Both the position numbers and the translations under genes were made by a program. A stretch of 62,917 bases of DNA from an uncultured Ulvibacter sp. (lineage in GTDB: Bacteria; Bacteroidota; Bacteroidia; Flavobacteriales; Flavobacteriaceae). Below the pieces are notes generated by a model. The model had not been told where the DNA came from. It did no database searches and saw only the letters and a program-made list of their open reading frames with translations. The stretch spans positions 1 to 62,917 of the forward strand of contig CAJXZB010000019.1 of NCBI GenBank assembly GCA_913063405.1, written 5' to 3'. Positions 28,381 through 36,575 of the stretch are shown piece after piece. Each line of letters opens with the position of its first letter. The stretch's first letter is position 1.

Positions 28381-28742
28381 TTCGGTTCAACAATTAAAAA
28401 TACGGCGGTACTATCTCCAATATTCAAGACTTCATGCCACTCGATACCGTTATTGTAAAAGTCGGTTCCCGTAGGAACTCTAATTTCACGAACCCCGGTT
28501 GTATCTTTTATTCTAAAAGTACTACCAGAAAGGGTATATCCGAAGTGCGCATTGTGAAAATGCCTCTCATGTCCTACTCCTGGAGGGAAGGTGCATTTTA
28601 AGACTCTTACAGCTTCATTTTCTTTAATAAGATCACAAACAGTTTGATTGTTCCAACCAGCCAATAGTGGATCGGGAAGATTGGTCTTTGGTTGACAGGA
28701 AATTAAACCAAAGAGTAAAACAATATCACATATTTTGACCAT
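28377..28742 (-). CDS. cupin-domain lipoprotein
   Basis: This 121-residue protein starts with a short lipoprotein signal (VLLFGLISCQPK, lipid Cys about 16). A single cupin barrel follows, with HERHFHNAHFGYTLSG as the metal-binding motif 1 and NNGIEWHEVLNIG as motif 2. It is translationally coupled to the PqqB-like lipoprotein. Together they look like a two-gene extracytoplasmic module, of unknown substrate. Confidence 0.75.
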   Translation of the reverse strand: MVKICDIVLLFGLISCQPKTNLPDPLLAGWNNQTVCDLIKENEAVRVLKCTFPPGVGHERHFHNAHFGYTLSGSTFRIKDTTGVREIRVPTGTDFYNNGIEWHEVLNIGDSTAVFLIVEPK

Positions 28743-28776
28743 TAGAGGAATGTTATTTCCTTTAAAGATATTAAAA

Positions 28777-29193
28777 TTAGAGTCTGTCGCTTACAAAATC
28801 CTTACAATAGTTCTTAATCTCTTCTCTTGTTTTAATAAAGGCTTCAGAAATTTCTTGATTACTTCCTTTAATCTTAGAAGGATCACTAAAATTTTGGTGT
28901 AGGCGTACAGCATTTTTTGAAGGAATGAATGGGCAATTCTCATATGCGTGGTCGCAAGCGGTAATGATAAAGTCGAAATCAATACTAGCGTATTCGTTCA
29001 CATGATTTGAGGTGTGATTGGAAATATCAATCTCATCTTCTGCCATCGTTTTAACCGCACCTGGATTAAGTCCGTGGGTTTCTATTCCGGCACTGTAGAC
29101 AGTGGCTTTTCCTTTGGAAAATTTTTCCAGATACCCATGTGCCATTTGACTGCGGCAGCTATTTCCTGTGCAAAGCACTAATATATTTTTCAT
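28777..29193 (-). CDS. arsC: arsenate reductase, low-molecular-weight phosphatase type
   Basis: This 138-residue enzyme has the N-terminal phosphatase loop VLCTGNSCRSQMAH (Cys-x5-Arg, Cys7) and the acid loop ACDHAYENCPF (Cys about 82 for the reductive relay). It reduces arsenate to arsenite. The start at 29193 (MKNILVLC) is chosen by family homology. The open frame extends upstream through what is clearly the C-terminus of an acetyltransferase, with no stop between the two. It is the last gene of the ars operon; no arsenite efflux pump gene is present in the window. Confidence 0.9.
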   Translation of the reverse strand: MKNILVLCTGNSCRSQMAHGYLEKFSKGKATVYSAGIETHGLNPGAVKTMAEDEIDISNHTSNHVNEYASIDFDFIITACDHAYENCPFIPSKNAVRLHQNFSDPSKIKGSNQEISEAFIKTREEIKNYCKDFVSDRL

Positions 29194-29677
29194 GTAATTT
29201 ATTATTTTACTCCGTCTTTCCATCAATACATTATCGTGCCATTTGCCGCCACGTTTTGCAATCTTTTCACGGATACCCAAAATTCGAAAACCGCATTCTT
29301 CATGTAACTTTATACTCGCTTTATTTTCAGAAAAAATCCCCGCTTGGAGTGTTCAAAACCCTTCTTTTTCGCTGTTAAAGACAAGATGTTTTAGAAGTTG
29401 CTTACCAATTCCTTTTCCTTGGTATTTTGTATCCACATAGATTGTGTCTTCTGCGACTCCTTGATAGACTACTCTTTTAGAAACAGCACTTAGCGCACCA
29501 AACGACAATCTGATTGTCGATTAAAGCAATATACCGACAAATCTGTAGAAATTTTTTATCCCACTGTCCCCAACTTGGGGTGGTAGTTTCAAAAGTAGCA
29601 ACACCCGTTTTTTGACCTTCAGCATATATTCTTGAGACCTCTGGATAATGTTCTTCAAGTAAGGTGATTATTTCCAT
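29194..29677 (-). pseudogene. ArsN-like GNAT acetyltransferase, broken
   Basis: The gene starts at ATG 29677 (MEIITLLEEHYPEVSRIYAE) right after the DUF6428 stop. Near 29493 the frame must shift to restore ALSAVSKRVVYQGVAEDTIY and the acetyl-CoA motif YQGKGIGKQLL. In that frame the expected Trp of EGF-W-TLQAGIF is a TGA (about 29352-29354). The C-terminus (GIREKIAKRGGKWHDNVLME) is normal and then runs in frame into arsC. Ars-linked GNATs of this group resemble phosphinothricin acetyltransferases. With one shift and one nonsense codon it is inactive. Confidence 0.88.
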
Positions 29678-29678
29678 A

Positions 29679-30170
29679 TTAGCAGCAACCTCCACCTGGT
29701 TCACAGCAAGCTTCGCTGGAAACTACTTCCATGGTTTCTGGAACGCCGCAGGTTTCTTTGGCTTTACAGTCTGTTTTTGCAATTGCTAATTTAAACAGCA
29801 AGTTGTTGCCGTGTATTTCATAATCGTTAACAAAGAGCTGTGCTGTATGAAATAACGGGTTGCTATATTCGAATTTAACTTCGGAAGTGGAGTCATACGC
29901 TCTCATGCTTCCTACTTTTTTTAAAATACCAAGTGCTTTATAAGTACTCATATATTCTGTTTTTCCTATTTCCGAAGGGCTTTCCCAAAGTTGAATAATA
30001 GTTTCATTCCAGGCATCTGTTTGTGCTCCGCAATCGACAGAATCAACCTTGATGTGCTTTACTTCGGTTATGTGATAGTTAGCACCTACAAGTTGATTGG
30101 GTGTGTATTCAAAAAGCAACGATTTGTCTTTATGTGCTTCGAGTACTTCAAATAATTCTTGTGTTTTCAT
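29679..30170 (-). CDS. DUF6428 family protein of the ars operon
   Basis: This 163-residue protein belongs to a family often found between arsR and the ars acetyltransferase in Bacteroidota (DUF6428). Function is unknown. It has no signal peptide. Cysteines cluster in the C-terminal 35 residues (TDCKAKETCGVPE, then EACCEPGGGCC at the very end), which could bind As(III) or another soft metal ion. Its stop is 1 base from the ATG of the broken GNAT gene. Confidence 0.75.
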   Translation of the reverse strand: MKTQELFEVLEAHKDKSLLFEYTPNQLVGANYHITEVKHIKVDSVDCGAQTDAWNETIIQLWESPSEIGKTEYMSTYKALGILKKVGSMRAYDSTSEVKFEYSNPLFHTAQLFVNDYEIHGNNLLFKLAIAKTDCKAKETCGVPETMEVVSSEACCEPGGGCC

Positions 30171-30186
30171 AGGAGTTTAGTTTAGG

Positions 30187-30510
30187 TTAACAACATTTTT
30201 TTTCGGTGGTTTCAAAAAAGTCTTGAAATAATTCCTTCAGTTTAGTCAATCGATCTTTATTAATAGTATAATATTGGCTCTTTCCAGCATATTTGCTCTT
30301 AAGCAAACCAGCTTTTTTTATAACCTGCAAATGCTGAGAGGTTGTAGGTTGTGAAAGTCTAATTTTTTCAGAAATATCTTTACACAAACAGCCTTCGCAG
30401 TCCCCAATATAGTTGAGGATCGAAATACGCGCTGGATGTGAAAGTACCTTTGCTAAATCTGCCAATTGATTCACGCTCATGGAATGAATATGTCTTTTTG
30501 AAACGCCCAT
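30187..30510 (-). CDS. arsR: ArsR family metalloregulator
   Basis: This 107-residue repressor is a winged helix protein with ADLAKVLSHPARISILNYI, the metal-site region DCEGCLCKDI (Cys-x-Cys) and the recognition helix LSQPTTSQHLQVIKKAGLL. A terminal Cys pair (KKCC) is also present. The frame opens at 30537, but that region overlaps the palindromic operator at 30530-30547, so the ATG at 30510 (MGVSKRHIHS) is preferred. It is the first gene of the ars operon (arsR, DUF6428, GNAT remnant, arsC). Confidence 0.9.
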   Translation of the reverse strand: MGVSKRHIHSMSVNQLADLAKVLSHPARISILNYIGDCEGCLCKDISEKIRLSQPTTSQHLQVIKKAGLLKSKYAGKSQYYTINKDRLTKLKELFQDFFETTEKKCC

Positions 30511-30529
30511 AGTGATTTTATAATAGTTA

Positions 30530-30547
30530 TATCGCAATATTACGATA
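30530..30547. promoter_or_regulatory. probable ArsR operator
   Basis: TATCG-c-AATATT-a-CGATA is an 18-base palindrome, perfect except for the two spacer bases, placed 20 bases upstream of the arsR ATG. Position and symmetry fit autoregulation by ArsR. Confidence 0.65.
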
Positions 30548-30560
30548 ATATATTATATAA

Positions 30561-30592
30561 AAAAAAGCCTTTGATTGTTTTTTCAAAGGCTT
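30561..30592 (-). terminator. terminator of the TM2 protein gene
   Basis: AAGCCTTTGA and TCAAAGGCTT form a 10-bp stem with an 8-base loop, followed on the minus strand by a T8 tract. It lies 6 bases after the stop of the TM2 gene and upstream of the arsR promoter. Confidence 0.85.
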
Positions 30593-30598
30593 AGGTTT

Positions 30599-31072
30599 TT
30601 AAAACCATCCTTTTTTACCCACCTGATAGGTTTGGTAGAACTCTTCATCGCTTTTGGTAAGGTATATAATACCTTCAATTAAACCGATAATACCACCTAG
30701 ACCGCAGGTAACAATTGTAATTACAATTTGAATGATACCTTCTTGCGTATATCCCAGAATGAACTTGTGTATTCCCAGAGATCCAATTACAATTGCCAAT
30801 ATTCCAGCGATGAGTTTCTTATTCTCTCCATTATTGGTCGCTTCGTTCCAGCTTTCTTTCATATCGTTAAAAGTTTCTTTCGCTTCTTCTTTGAACTCAC
30901 TGGCCGTCTCTTTGGCTTCGTCTGCAAATTCGGAAGCCTTTTCTTTGGCACCTTCAAAAGCTTCTTTCGCTTCTTTTTTCATTTCTGAAGCTTTTTCACC
31001 TACCGAATCCATAGCGTCTTTAGCTTTGTCTTTTAAATCGTCTCCTAAGTTTTCGTTATTTTCGTCACTCAT
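30599..31072 (-). CDS. TM2-domain protein with LEA-like N-terminal repeats
   Basis: In this 157-residue protein, residues 1-80 are a highly charged helix with 7/11-residue repeats (KEAKEAFEGAKEKASEFAD, KETASEFKEEAKETF), like LEA or apolipoprotein helices. Residues 88-150 form a TM2 domain (two transmembrane helices, with GIHKFILGYTQEGIIQ). The TM2 function is unknown. The amphipathic repeats may bind membranes or protect against desiccation or osmotic stress, by analogy. Confidence 0.85.
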   Translation of the reverse strand: MSDENNENLGDDLKDKAKDAMDSVGEKASEMKKEAKEAFEGAKEKASEFADEAKETASEFKEEAKETFNDMKESWNEATNNGENKKLIAGILAIVIGSLGIHKFILGYTQEGIIQIVITIVTCGLGGIIGLIEGIIYLTKSDEEFYQTYQVGKKGWF

Positions 31073-31124
31073 TATAATTGATTTTTAGTTGGAAATTATT
31101 TTTACAATTATAAAACTACAAAAA

Positions 31125-31511
31125 TTATAAGAATGCGCTGTCAATAGGCTCCCATAATTCAATTTTATTCCCTTCAGGGTCAAGAATCCAACCAAATTTT
31201 CCATAATCGTATTCTTCCATTTCACCCATAATAGTAACGCCTTCTTCCTTTAAAACTTTTAGTAATTCCACCAAATTTTCTACGCGAAAATTCATCATAA
31301 ACTGTTTCTCACTGGGCTTAAAATATTGTGTATCTTCTTTAAATGGACTCCACTGCGTGGAGCACTTATTGCCGTCTTCATCCTTCCACCAAAAGGTCCA
31401 GCCATAAGCGTCTGTTGGGATTCCTAGACGTTCCTTATACCATTTTTTAATACTATCTGGATCTTTGGTTTTAAAGAAAAAACCACCCAAACCTGTAACT
31501 CTTTGTTTCAT
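31125..31511 (-). CDS. VOC (glyoxalase/bleomycin-resistance) family protein
   Basis: This 128-residue single-domain protein has a VOC fold: GGFFFKTKDPDSIKKWYKER at the start and FGWILDPEGNKIELWEP at the end, the latter giving the usual metal-ligand Glu. The substrate is unknown. It is followed 13 bases upstream on the map by the DUF1801 gene on the same strand. Confidence 0.87.
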   Translation of the reverse strand: MKQRVTGLGGFFFKTKDPDSIKKWYKERLGIPTDAYGWTFWWKDEDGNKCSTQWSPFKEDTQYFKPSEKQFMMNFRVENLVELLKVLKEEGVTIMGEMEEYDYGKFGWILDPEGNKIELWEPIDSAFL

Positions 31512-31524
31512 TTTATCAATTATT

Positions 31525-31932
31525 TTACCATGTTTTCATTTCTTCCCAAGATCTGTTTAGGAACTCTGTCAATATCGATTTATCTATGTCGGCTAGTCTT
31601 TTTATATACATACAGCCCTTGCCGGTTTTGTATTTCCCAAGTGTGCTTAAGAGTTCAGTTTCTTTTTCGAATCCACTTATGGCATAAATTGAGATATTTT
31701 GTTTTCTTGGAGAAAATCCAATTTTGAACCATTCTCCTGCAGAGGATTTACCTTTATATGAGTACTTACCAAATCCAACTATAGAATTACCCCACATCTT
31801 GGCTTTTCCTCCAGAGATGTTCTCTTGGATTTCTAATAATTTCAGAAAATCTGGAAAGCGCTCTTCAGATTTAAAACCGTCCAAAAAGGCGGTCACGTCA
31901 CTGTCATTTTCCTGAGTTTTCGGGATGTACAT
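31525..31932 (-). CDS. DUF1801 domain protein
   Basis: This 135-residue protein has the DUF1801 (YdhG-like) pattern: FPDFLKLLEIQENISGGKAKMWGNSIVGFG, taken here from about residues 29-58, then EWFKIGFSPRKQNISIY and GKGCMYIKRLADID. DUF1801 proteins are small, soluble, and without established function. It directly follows a broken relative on the same strand. Confidence 0.82.
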   Translation of the reverse strand: MYIPKTQENDSDVTAFLDGFKSEERFPDFLKLLEIQENISGGKAKMWGNSIVGFGKYSYKGKSSAGEWFKIGFSPRKQNISIYAISGFEKETELLSTLGKYKTGKGCMYIKRLADIDKSILTEFLNRSWEEMKTW

Positions 31933-31934
31933 TT

Positions 31935-32395
31935 TTAATTTTTTTTAATGTTTGCTTCATAAATAGAAACCCATTCATCAACTGTCATCTTGGTGCAAAG
32001 CTCTGCAATAAGCTCGTAAGGAATGTCCTCTACTTTTTTGAACCGCACACAGCTTTTCCCCATATCCAGTTTGTATTTACGATGTTTGGGATATTCAGAA
32101 ACGAACCACTCCATCAAGGTAGTATTATTGGCGTATATTCCACTATGGTAGAGTGCAATAAGCTCTTTAGAGAAGCAATATTTATGAACGGTAAAGGAAG
32201 TTTTGTGTCACAATGATATCCCGCCGGATATATGGAGTGAGGCACATAAAACCCAACCATTTTATAGGAAAGACCCTCTTCAAAACCTTTTGGCAGGTTT
32301 TTCGCTACCACTTGTCTTAGTTTTTCTACGGGATCTTTTCGGTCTTCGGGTAATAGAGTTATATAATGATCTACGGTATCTGCTTGATATTGCAT
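31935..32395 (-). pseudogene. DUF1801 protein with one frameshift
   Basis: The first part (MQYQADTVDHYITLLPEDRK ... LPLPFINIASLKS) and the second part (IALYHSGIYANNT ... EWFVSEYPKHRKYKLDMGKS) are in different frames that meet near 32160. One additional T in a short T run there restores KSFIALYHSGIYAN, the family sequence. The corrected protein would be about 153 residues, normal for the family. Recent loss or a base error are both possible because this is the only lesion. Confidence 0.8.
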
Positions 32396-32402
32396 AGTAT
32401 AT

Positions 32403-32912
32403 TTATTTTCGTTGTAGTAGTAAGGCAGAAAGTAATGAAATTATAAATCCAATTACAAAAACGGTCATGGACATAAGAATAAAACTCACTGTCGCACTAC
32501 TAAATAGTTCTCTTTGCTCTTCCATTTTTGTTAAGGCGGCGTCAAGCTCTGCTCCGGAGAGCGAGGCTTTAAGTTCGGCAACGTGATGATCGTAGTATTC
32601 GGTTGTGAAATTTGGATTTAATTTTAAGTATATTATATCCACAATCCCGAAGGCTATTGCTGCAAGCAAACTAATTAATACCCCAATTAATAGTGCCTTT
32701 CCAAACGAGACCTGTCCATTATTTTCTTTATCTCTAAAGTGTTTAATTCCGAAGAAAACAAAAGACAGTGAAACAAGCATAGTTGCATAGCCAATTACTT
32801 CTTGAGTAGAATATCCTAAATCGAGTTCTTTTCCTAAGAACCAACCTATTACAAATAGAGCACTAATGGTAATGGCGGCGTAAATACCATATTTAAAAAC
32901 TGTTGTTTGCAT
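32403..32912 (-). CDS. DUF4199 membrane protein
   Basis: This 169-residue protein has four transmembrane helices (YGIYAAITISALFVIGWFL, GYATMLVSLSFVFFGI, LLIGVLISLLAAIAFGIVD and SFILMSMTVFVIGFIISLL) and a long hydrophilic loop before the last, matching DUF4199. The frame is open to 32996, but a TAnnTTTG promoter at 32939-32946 and family length support ATG 32912 (MQTTVFKYG). DUF4199 genes often lie beside LuxR-type regulators in Flavobacteriia, as here. Confidence 0.83.
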   Translation of the reverse strand: MQTTVFKYGIYAAITISALFVIGWFLGKELDLGYSTQEVIGYATMLVSLSFVFFGIKHFRDKENNGQVSFGKALLIGVLISLLAAIAFGIVDIIYLKLNPNFTTEYYDHHVAELKASLSGAELDAALTKMEEQRELFSSATVSFILMSMTVFVIGFIISLLSALLLQRK

Positions 32913-32938
32913 AACTGATCGTGATTTGATTATTTCTT

Positions 32939-32946
32939 CAAATGTA
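32939..32946 (-). promoter_or_regulatory. -7 promoter element of the DUF4199 gene
   Basis: The minus strand reads TACATTTG (TAnnTTTG), 27 bases before ATG 32912. It rules against the longer start. Confidence 0.5.
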
Positions 32947-33015
32947 GTTTCCGTCGTATAAAAAACACTCATACTAAAGTACCAAAATAGCTCCAACTTT
33001 AGTATTAAATACTAA

Positions 33016-33435
33016 TTATAAAATGATCTTCATCTCCTTGGCCTTCTGTATTGCCTGTGTTCTTCGTTTGGCATCTAATTTTACATATAGGTTTGAAAGA
33101 TGTGTTTTTATAGTGCTTTCTGAAACAAATAAGCGGTCGGCAATTTCTTTATTTGATAATCCTCCTGAAATTTCTACTAAGATTTCGTATTCACGTTTGC
33201 TTATTCCTAATTCTGAAATTTTATCATAATCGATTTGTGACGTATTTTGAAGATTTTTGTTTTTCTTAAGACTTTTTTTATGGATGAGAATTCCAATGAC
33301 GAAAAAAACAAGTGCAATTCCTGCAATAACGAACTCAATTTTCAAGCTCCCGGAACTCACCGAATATTTACTAAGCTGAAAAAGCGCCAGCAATGCAATT
33401 ATCAAAGCACTAAAAACAAAAACCGTCTTTCTCAT
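33016..33435 (-). CDS. membrane-tethered LuxR-type regulator
   Basis: This 139-residue protein has two N-terminal transmembrane helices (VFVFSALIIALLALFQL and FVIAGIALVFFVIGILI). A cytosolic LuxR/GerE helix-turn-helix follows (LGISKREYEILVEISGGLSN ... SESTIKTHLSNLYVKL). There is no receiver domain. ATG 33435 is chosen because upstream codons overlap the 3' end of the neighbouring dehydrogenase gene. The DNA-binding domain is held at the membrane, and release or conformational control by the DUF4199 partner is a possible but untested model. Confidence 0.85.
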   Translation of the reverse strand: MRKTVFVFSALIIALLALFQLSKYSVSSGSLKIEFVIAGIALVFFVIGILIHKKSLKKNKNLQNTSQIDYDKISELGISKREYEILVEISGGLSNKEIADRLFVSESTIKTHLSNLYVKLDAKRRTQAIQKAKEMKIIL

Positions 33436-33445
33436 TGGATTAACA

Positions 33446-34420
33446 CTATTTTTTTGGTGTTCTATTGAAATGTTGCAGAATCTTATCAACGGTAACTTGC
33501 GCTAATTTTTCTTTACTTTCAATGGTCCATCCTGCCACATGGGGGCTTAAGATTACATTTTCTATTTTCAATAATTCTGCTAACGGTTCGGGTGCTTCGA
33601 GAGGTTCAAGATGACCTTTTTCGTGTGAGAATAGGGATTCAAACGATAACTTTTCATATTCCAAAACGTCAAGTCCTGCGCCCAATATTTTACCCTCTTT
33701 TAATGCTGTAACTAAATCGGTTGTTACAACGCTTTTACCCCGTGCTGTATTTAAAAGCCAAAAGGGTTTGCTAAAACTATTTATAAAATTGGTGTCGACC
33801 ATTTTATTCGTAAGCGGGGTCAAAGGTGTGTGCAGGCTTACTACATCCGCCATTTCTTGCAGTGTTTTCAAGGAAACTTGCGTTCCATTTTTGTTGCCAA
33901 CGTTTTCCTTAATATCATAGCAGAGAACACTACAATTAAATCCTTTTAGTTTTTTTGCAAAGGCCTTGCCCATATTTCCATAGCCAATTAACCCAATAAT
34001 TTTTCCGTCTATTTCAACACCGCGATTTGCTTCTCTATTCCAAAACCCTTTTTTAACCTCACGATCTGCCTTATTGAGATTGTTGAAAAGTGACAGTAAC
34101 ATTCCTAACGTATGTTCGCCTACGGCGCTTTTGTTTCCTTCAGGGGCTGAAATTAGGTGGATACCTTTATTTTTTGCATAAGAGATATCAATACTCTCAA
34201 GACCAGCTCCAACCCTTGCAATGAACTTTAATTTGGTTGCAGCATCTAAGAATGGGGCATCGATCTTGAATCGGCTTCGAATTACAATACCATCATAGTG
34301 ATCTATAATTTGCACAATGTCCTTTTTGGGAGAAGTATAGTCTTCATGGTTGGCATAACCAGCTGTATTTAACTGCCGTATGAGTAGATCATGATTGCTG
34401 TCGAGATGAAGAATTTTCAC
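33446..34420 (-). CDS. D-isomer-specific 2-hydroxyacid dehydrogenase
   Basis: This 324-residue NAD-dependent oxidoreductase has the nucleotide motif GLIGYGNMGKAFAKKLKG (GxGxxG, about 147), the catalytic Arg in NTARGKSVV (about 230), Glu in GAGLDVLEYE and His in LSPHVAGWT (about 303). It resembles phosphoglycerate or hydroxypyruvate dehydrogenases but lacks an ACT domain, so the substrate is open. The apparent start is GTG at 34420, 3 bases after the cupin stop. It is probably one operon with the cupin, thioesterase and mgtE genes. Confidence 0.9.
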   Translation of the reverse strand: MKILHLDSNHDLLIRQLNTAGYANHEDYTSPKKDIVQIIDHYDGIVIRSRFKIDAPFLDAATKLKFIARVGAGLESIDISYAKNKGIHLISAPEGNKSAVGEHTLGMLLSLFNNLNKADREVKKGFWNREANRGVEIDGKIIGLIGYGNMGKAFAKKLKGFNCSVLCYDIKENVGNKNGTQVSLKTLQEMADVVSLHTPLTPLTNKMVDTNFINSFSKPFWLLNTARGKSVVTTDLVTALKEGKILGAGLDVLEYEKLSFESLFSHEKGHLEPLEAPEPLAELLKIENVILSPHVAGWTIESKEKLAQVTVDKILQHFNRTPKK

Positions 34421-34423
34421 GGA

Positions 34424-34822
34424 TTATATTTTTGGATAATGAGTTTGCGTTTTTTCGCTTACTATATCGCCAGTATGGGCCGTGGTCAATTTTTCGAAAA
34501 GTAGAAGATGGACTTCTTCTCCGTTTTTTGTTTTGGGACAATGCTCAACTCCCTTAGGGACAACAATAATTTCACCTTCATTAACTATTTCAATTTTACT
34601 CCCCCCTTTACTATTCGCTTTAGAAGATGAAGGTCTAAAATGCATCTCTAATGTCCCTTTTTGAACATAAAAAAGTTCGTCCTCCCCATCGTGTTTATGC
34701 CAAATAAAATCACCCTTAATTTTGGCAAGTAGTACCTGCATATCATCGACAATTGCGATTTGATGTGGATGCCAATACTTACTGAAACTTAATAACTTTT
34801 GCTGAATGTTTATGGTTTCCAA
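34424..34822 (-). CDS. cupin domain protein
   Basis: This 132-residue cytosolic single-domain cupin has motif 1 in WHKHDGEDELFYVQKGTLE and motif 2 in EIIVVPKGVEHCPKT. No ATG is available; the start is probably TTG at 34822 (following residues ETINIQQK), 11 bases after the thioesterase stop. Substrate unknown; related cupins are metal-dependent isomerases or dioxygenases. Confidence 0.8.
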   Translation of the reverse strand: METINIQQKLLSFSKYWHPHQIAIVDDMQVLLAKIKGDFIWHKHDGEDELFYVQKGTLEMHFRPSSSKANSKGGSKIEIVNEGEIIVVPKGVEHCPKTKNGEEVHLLLFEKLTTAHTGDIVSEKTQTHYPKI

Positions 34823-34833
34823 AGACGCTTGTT

Positions 34834-35229
34834 TTAGGCAAACAAGTTACTAATTTCTTCGGTTATTTTTGTGAGACGAAGTGTTTTTCCATCAAGTAAA
34901 CACCAAATAGTTTTGGCATCAACGATAGTCTTGTTGTCATTTAATCGAGTTATTTTATAGTGACGTTCGCTTTTCACTCCATAAGTACTATGGACCCATG
35001 TTTGAAGCTCTAATTCTTCTCCTTCAAAAGCCGAAGCGCGGTATTGAATATTGTTTTCTATAACGTACCAAACATATTTCTGCCTAATATCTTCTGTCGA
35101 TTTTGATATCCAATGGGCTTCGGCAGCGTCAAGACACCATTGTAGATAGACAAGGTTGTTTACATGACCTCGAATATCAATGGATGAGGCCGGAACTATG
35201 ATGCGTTTTGAAATTACTTCAGATTTCAA
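34834..35229 (-). CDS. acyl-CoA thioesterase (4HBT, hotdog fold)
   Basis: This 131-residue protein has the 4-hydroxybenzoyl-CoA-thioesterase-like core DIRGHVNNLVYLQWCLDAAE (HxNNxxY), followed by a helix and beta strands with ELELQTWVHSTYGVKSER. It hydrolyses acyl-CoA or acyl-ACP thioesters. The start appears to be TTG overlapping the mgtE stop (TTGA), which implies translational coupling. Confidence 0.85.
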   Translation of the reverse strand: MKSEVISKRIIVPASSIDIRGHVNNLVYLQWCLDAAEAHWISKSTEDIRQKYVWYVIENNIQYRASAFEGEELELQTWVHSTYGVKSERHYKITRLNDNKTIVDAKTIWCLLDGKTLRLTKITEEISNLFA

Positions 35230-36575
35230 AATCCAAGAATGATTTTTGAAAGATAGAAGAAAAGGAAAATTCCGAAGATATCATTACTAGTCGTGATAAA
35301 TGGACCCGTGGCAATCGCTGGATCAATTCCTTTTCGGTCCAGAACAATTGGAACAAATGTGCCAATCAAGGCAGCGACTATAATTACAGAAAGCATAGAA
35401 ATTGCAATTGTAAGACTCACTAGTTGATCTTGTCCAACGATAAGGCCAAAAAGTATTACCAGAACGCCAAGAGCTATCCCGTTGATAAGCGCAAGGCCAA
35501 CCTCTTTTAACAAACGATTTACTAAACTTCCTTTTACATTATCGTTGGCCAAACCTTGTACAATAATTGCACTGGATTGTACGCCAACATTTCCCGCCAT
35601 TGCCGCGATAAGAGGAGTAAAGAAGAACAAAATAGGGTAGTTGTCTATCGCCTCTTCAAAGCCTTGCATGATGTATACACTTCCCAAACCTCCAAAAAGG
35701 CCCAAAACCAACCAAGGGAGACGGGCTCGAGTGAGTTCCCAAACACTATCATCTGCCTCAACATCTTGAGAAAGACCTGCAGCCATTTGGTAATCTTTGT
35801 CAGCTTCTTCTTTAATAAAATCTACAATATCATCGATAGTAATTCTGCCCAATAGTACTTTTTTATTATCCACGACTGGAACTGCTTCCAGATCATATTT
35901 TTGCATGAGTTTAGCAACATCTTCAGCAGCAGCATTGACATTCACAGAATCCACCTTTGGGATATAAATTTCTTGAATTTTTGTCTTTGCATCTGCAGTG
36001 AGAAGGTCTTTTAACGAAAGACGACCTAATAAGGCATCTTCCATGTCAACCACATATATGGAATGAACTCGGGTTACGTTTTCAGCCTGTCGACGCATTT
36101 CACGTACACAACCTGCTACAGTCCAAGTTTCTTTGACCTTTACAAGTTCCTTTGCCATTAAACCTCCGGCACTGCCTTCATCGTATTTTAGGAGCTCAAC
36201 AATATCGGCCGCGTGCTCTTCATCTTCGATTTTTTCAATTACTTCTTGCTGGATTTCTTCATCGAGTTCGGCTACAACATCTGCCGCATCATCGGTATCC
36301 ATTTCCTCCAATTCCTTGGCAATCTCAACAGGGGATAATCTATTAAGAATTTTTTCACGCACATCATCGTCTAGCTCCATAAGAGCTTCAGAAGTAAGAT
36401 CGGTTTCGAGAAGTTTTACAAGATAGGTTGCCTTATCGCTACTTAGTTCTTCTAGTATATCAGCGATATCGGCAAAGTGGATGTCATGCAATAGTCCGCG
36501 CAGCGCATTACCATCTTGTATGGCAATAAGCTGTTCAACTTGTTCTATAAACTCATGGGTTAGTTGAAATTGCAT
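35226..36575 (-). CDS. mgtE: magnesium transporter MgtE
   Basis: This 449-residue Mg2+ channel has the acidic MgtE N-domain ([20 protein letters not shown]), a CBS pair (about 135-255, with [20 protein letters not shown] and [20 protein letters not shown]), a plug helix and five transmembrane helices containing [20 protein letters not shown]. The start is inside the last codons of rsmA (23-base overlap), and the thioesterase gene follows with overlap. Confidence 0.95.
   Translation of the reverse strand: MQFQLTHEFIEQVEQLIAIQDGNALRGLLHDIHFADIADILEELSSDKATYLVKLLETDLTSEALMELDDDVREKILNRLSPVEIAKELEEMDTDDAADVVAELDEEIQQEVIEKIEDEEHAADIVELLKYDEGSAGGLMAKELVKVKETWTVAGCVREMRRQAENVTRVHSIYVVDMEDALLGRLSLKDLLTADAKTKIQEIYIPKVDSVNVNAAAEDVAKLMQKYDLEAVPVVDNKKVLLGRITIDDIVDFIKEEADKDYQMAAGLSQDVEADDSVWELTRARLPWLVLGLFGGLGSVYIMQGFEEAIDNYPILFFFTPLIAAMAGNVGVQSSAIIVQGLANDNVKGSLVNRLLKEVGLALINGIALGVLVILFGLIVGQDQLVSLTIAISMLSVIIVAALIGTFVPIVLDRKGIDPAIATGPFITTSNDIFGIFLFFYLSKIILGF

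Noticed and set aside
29352..29354. In-frame TGA in the ars GNAT gene as a recoded (selenocysteine) codon
   Set aside because: The family has Trp here (TGG to TGA is one base), a separate frameshift is present in the same gene, and no recoding structure is visible.
31935..32395. Two small overlapping frames resembling a toxin-antitoxin pair
   Set aside because: Both parts align with one DUF1801 protein broken by a single frameshift.
36133..36426. Ser-rich frame antisense to mgtE
   Set aside because: It is the reverse complement of the acidic Asp/Glu-rich MgtE N-domain and has no independent support.
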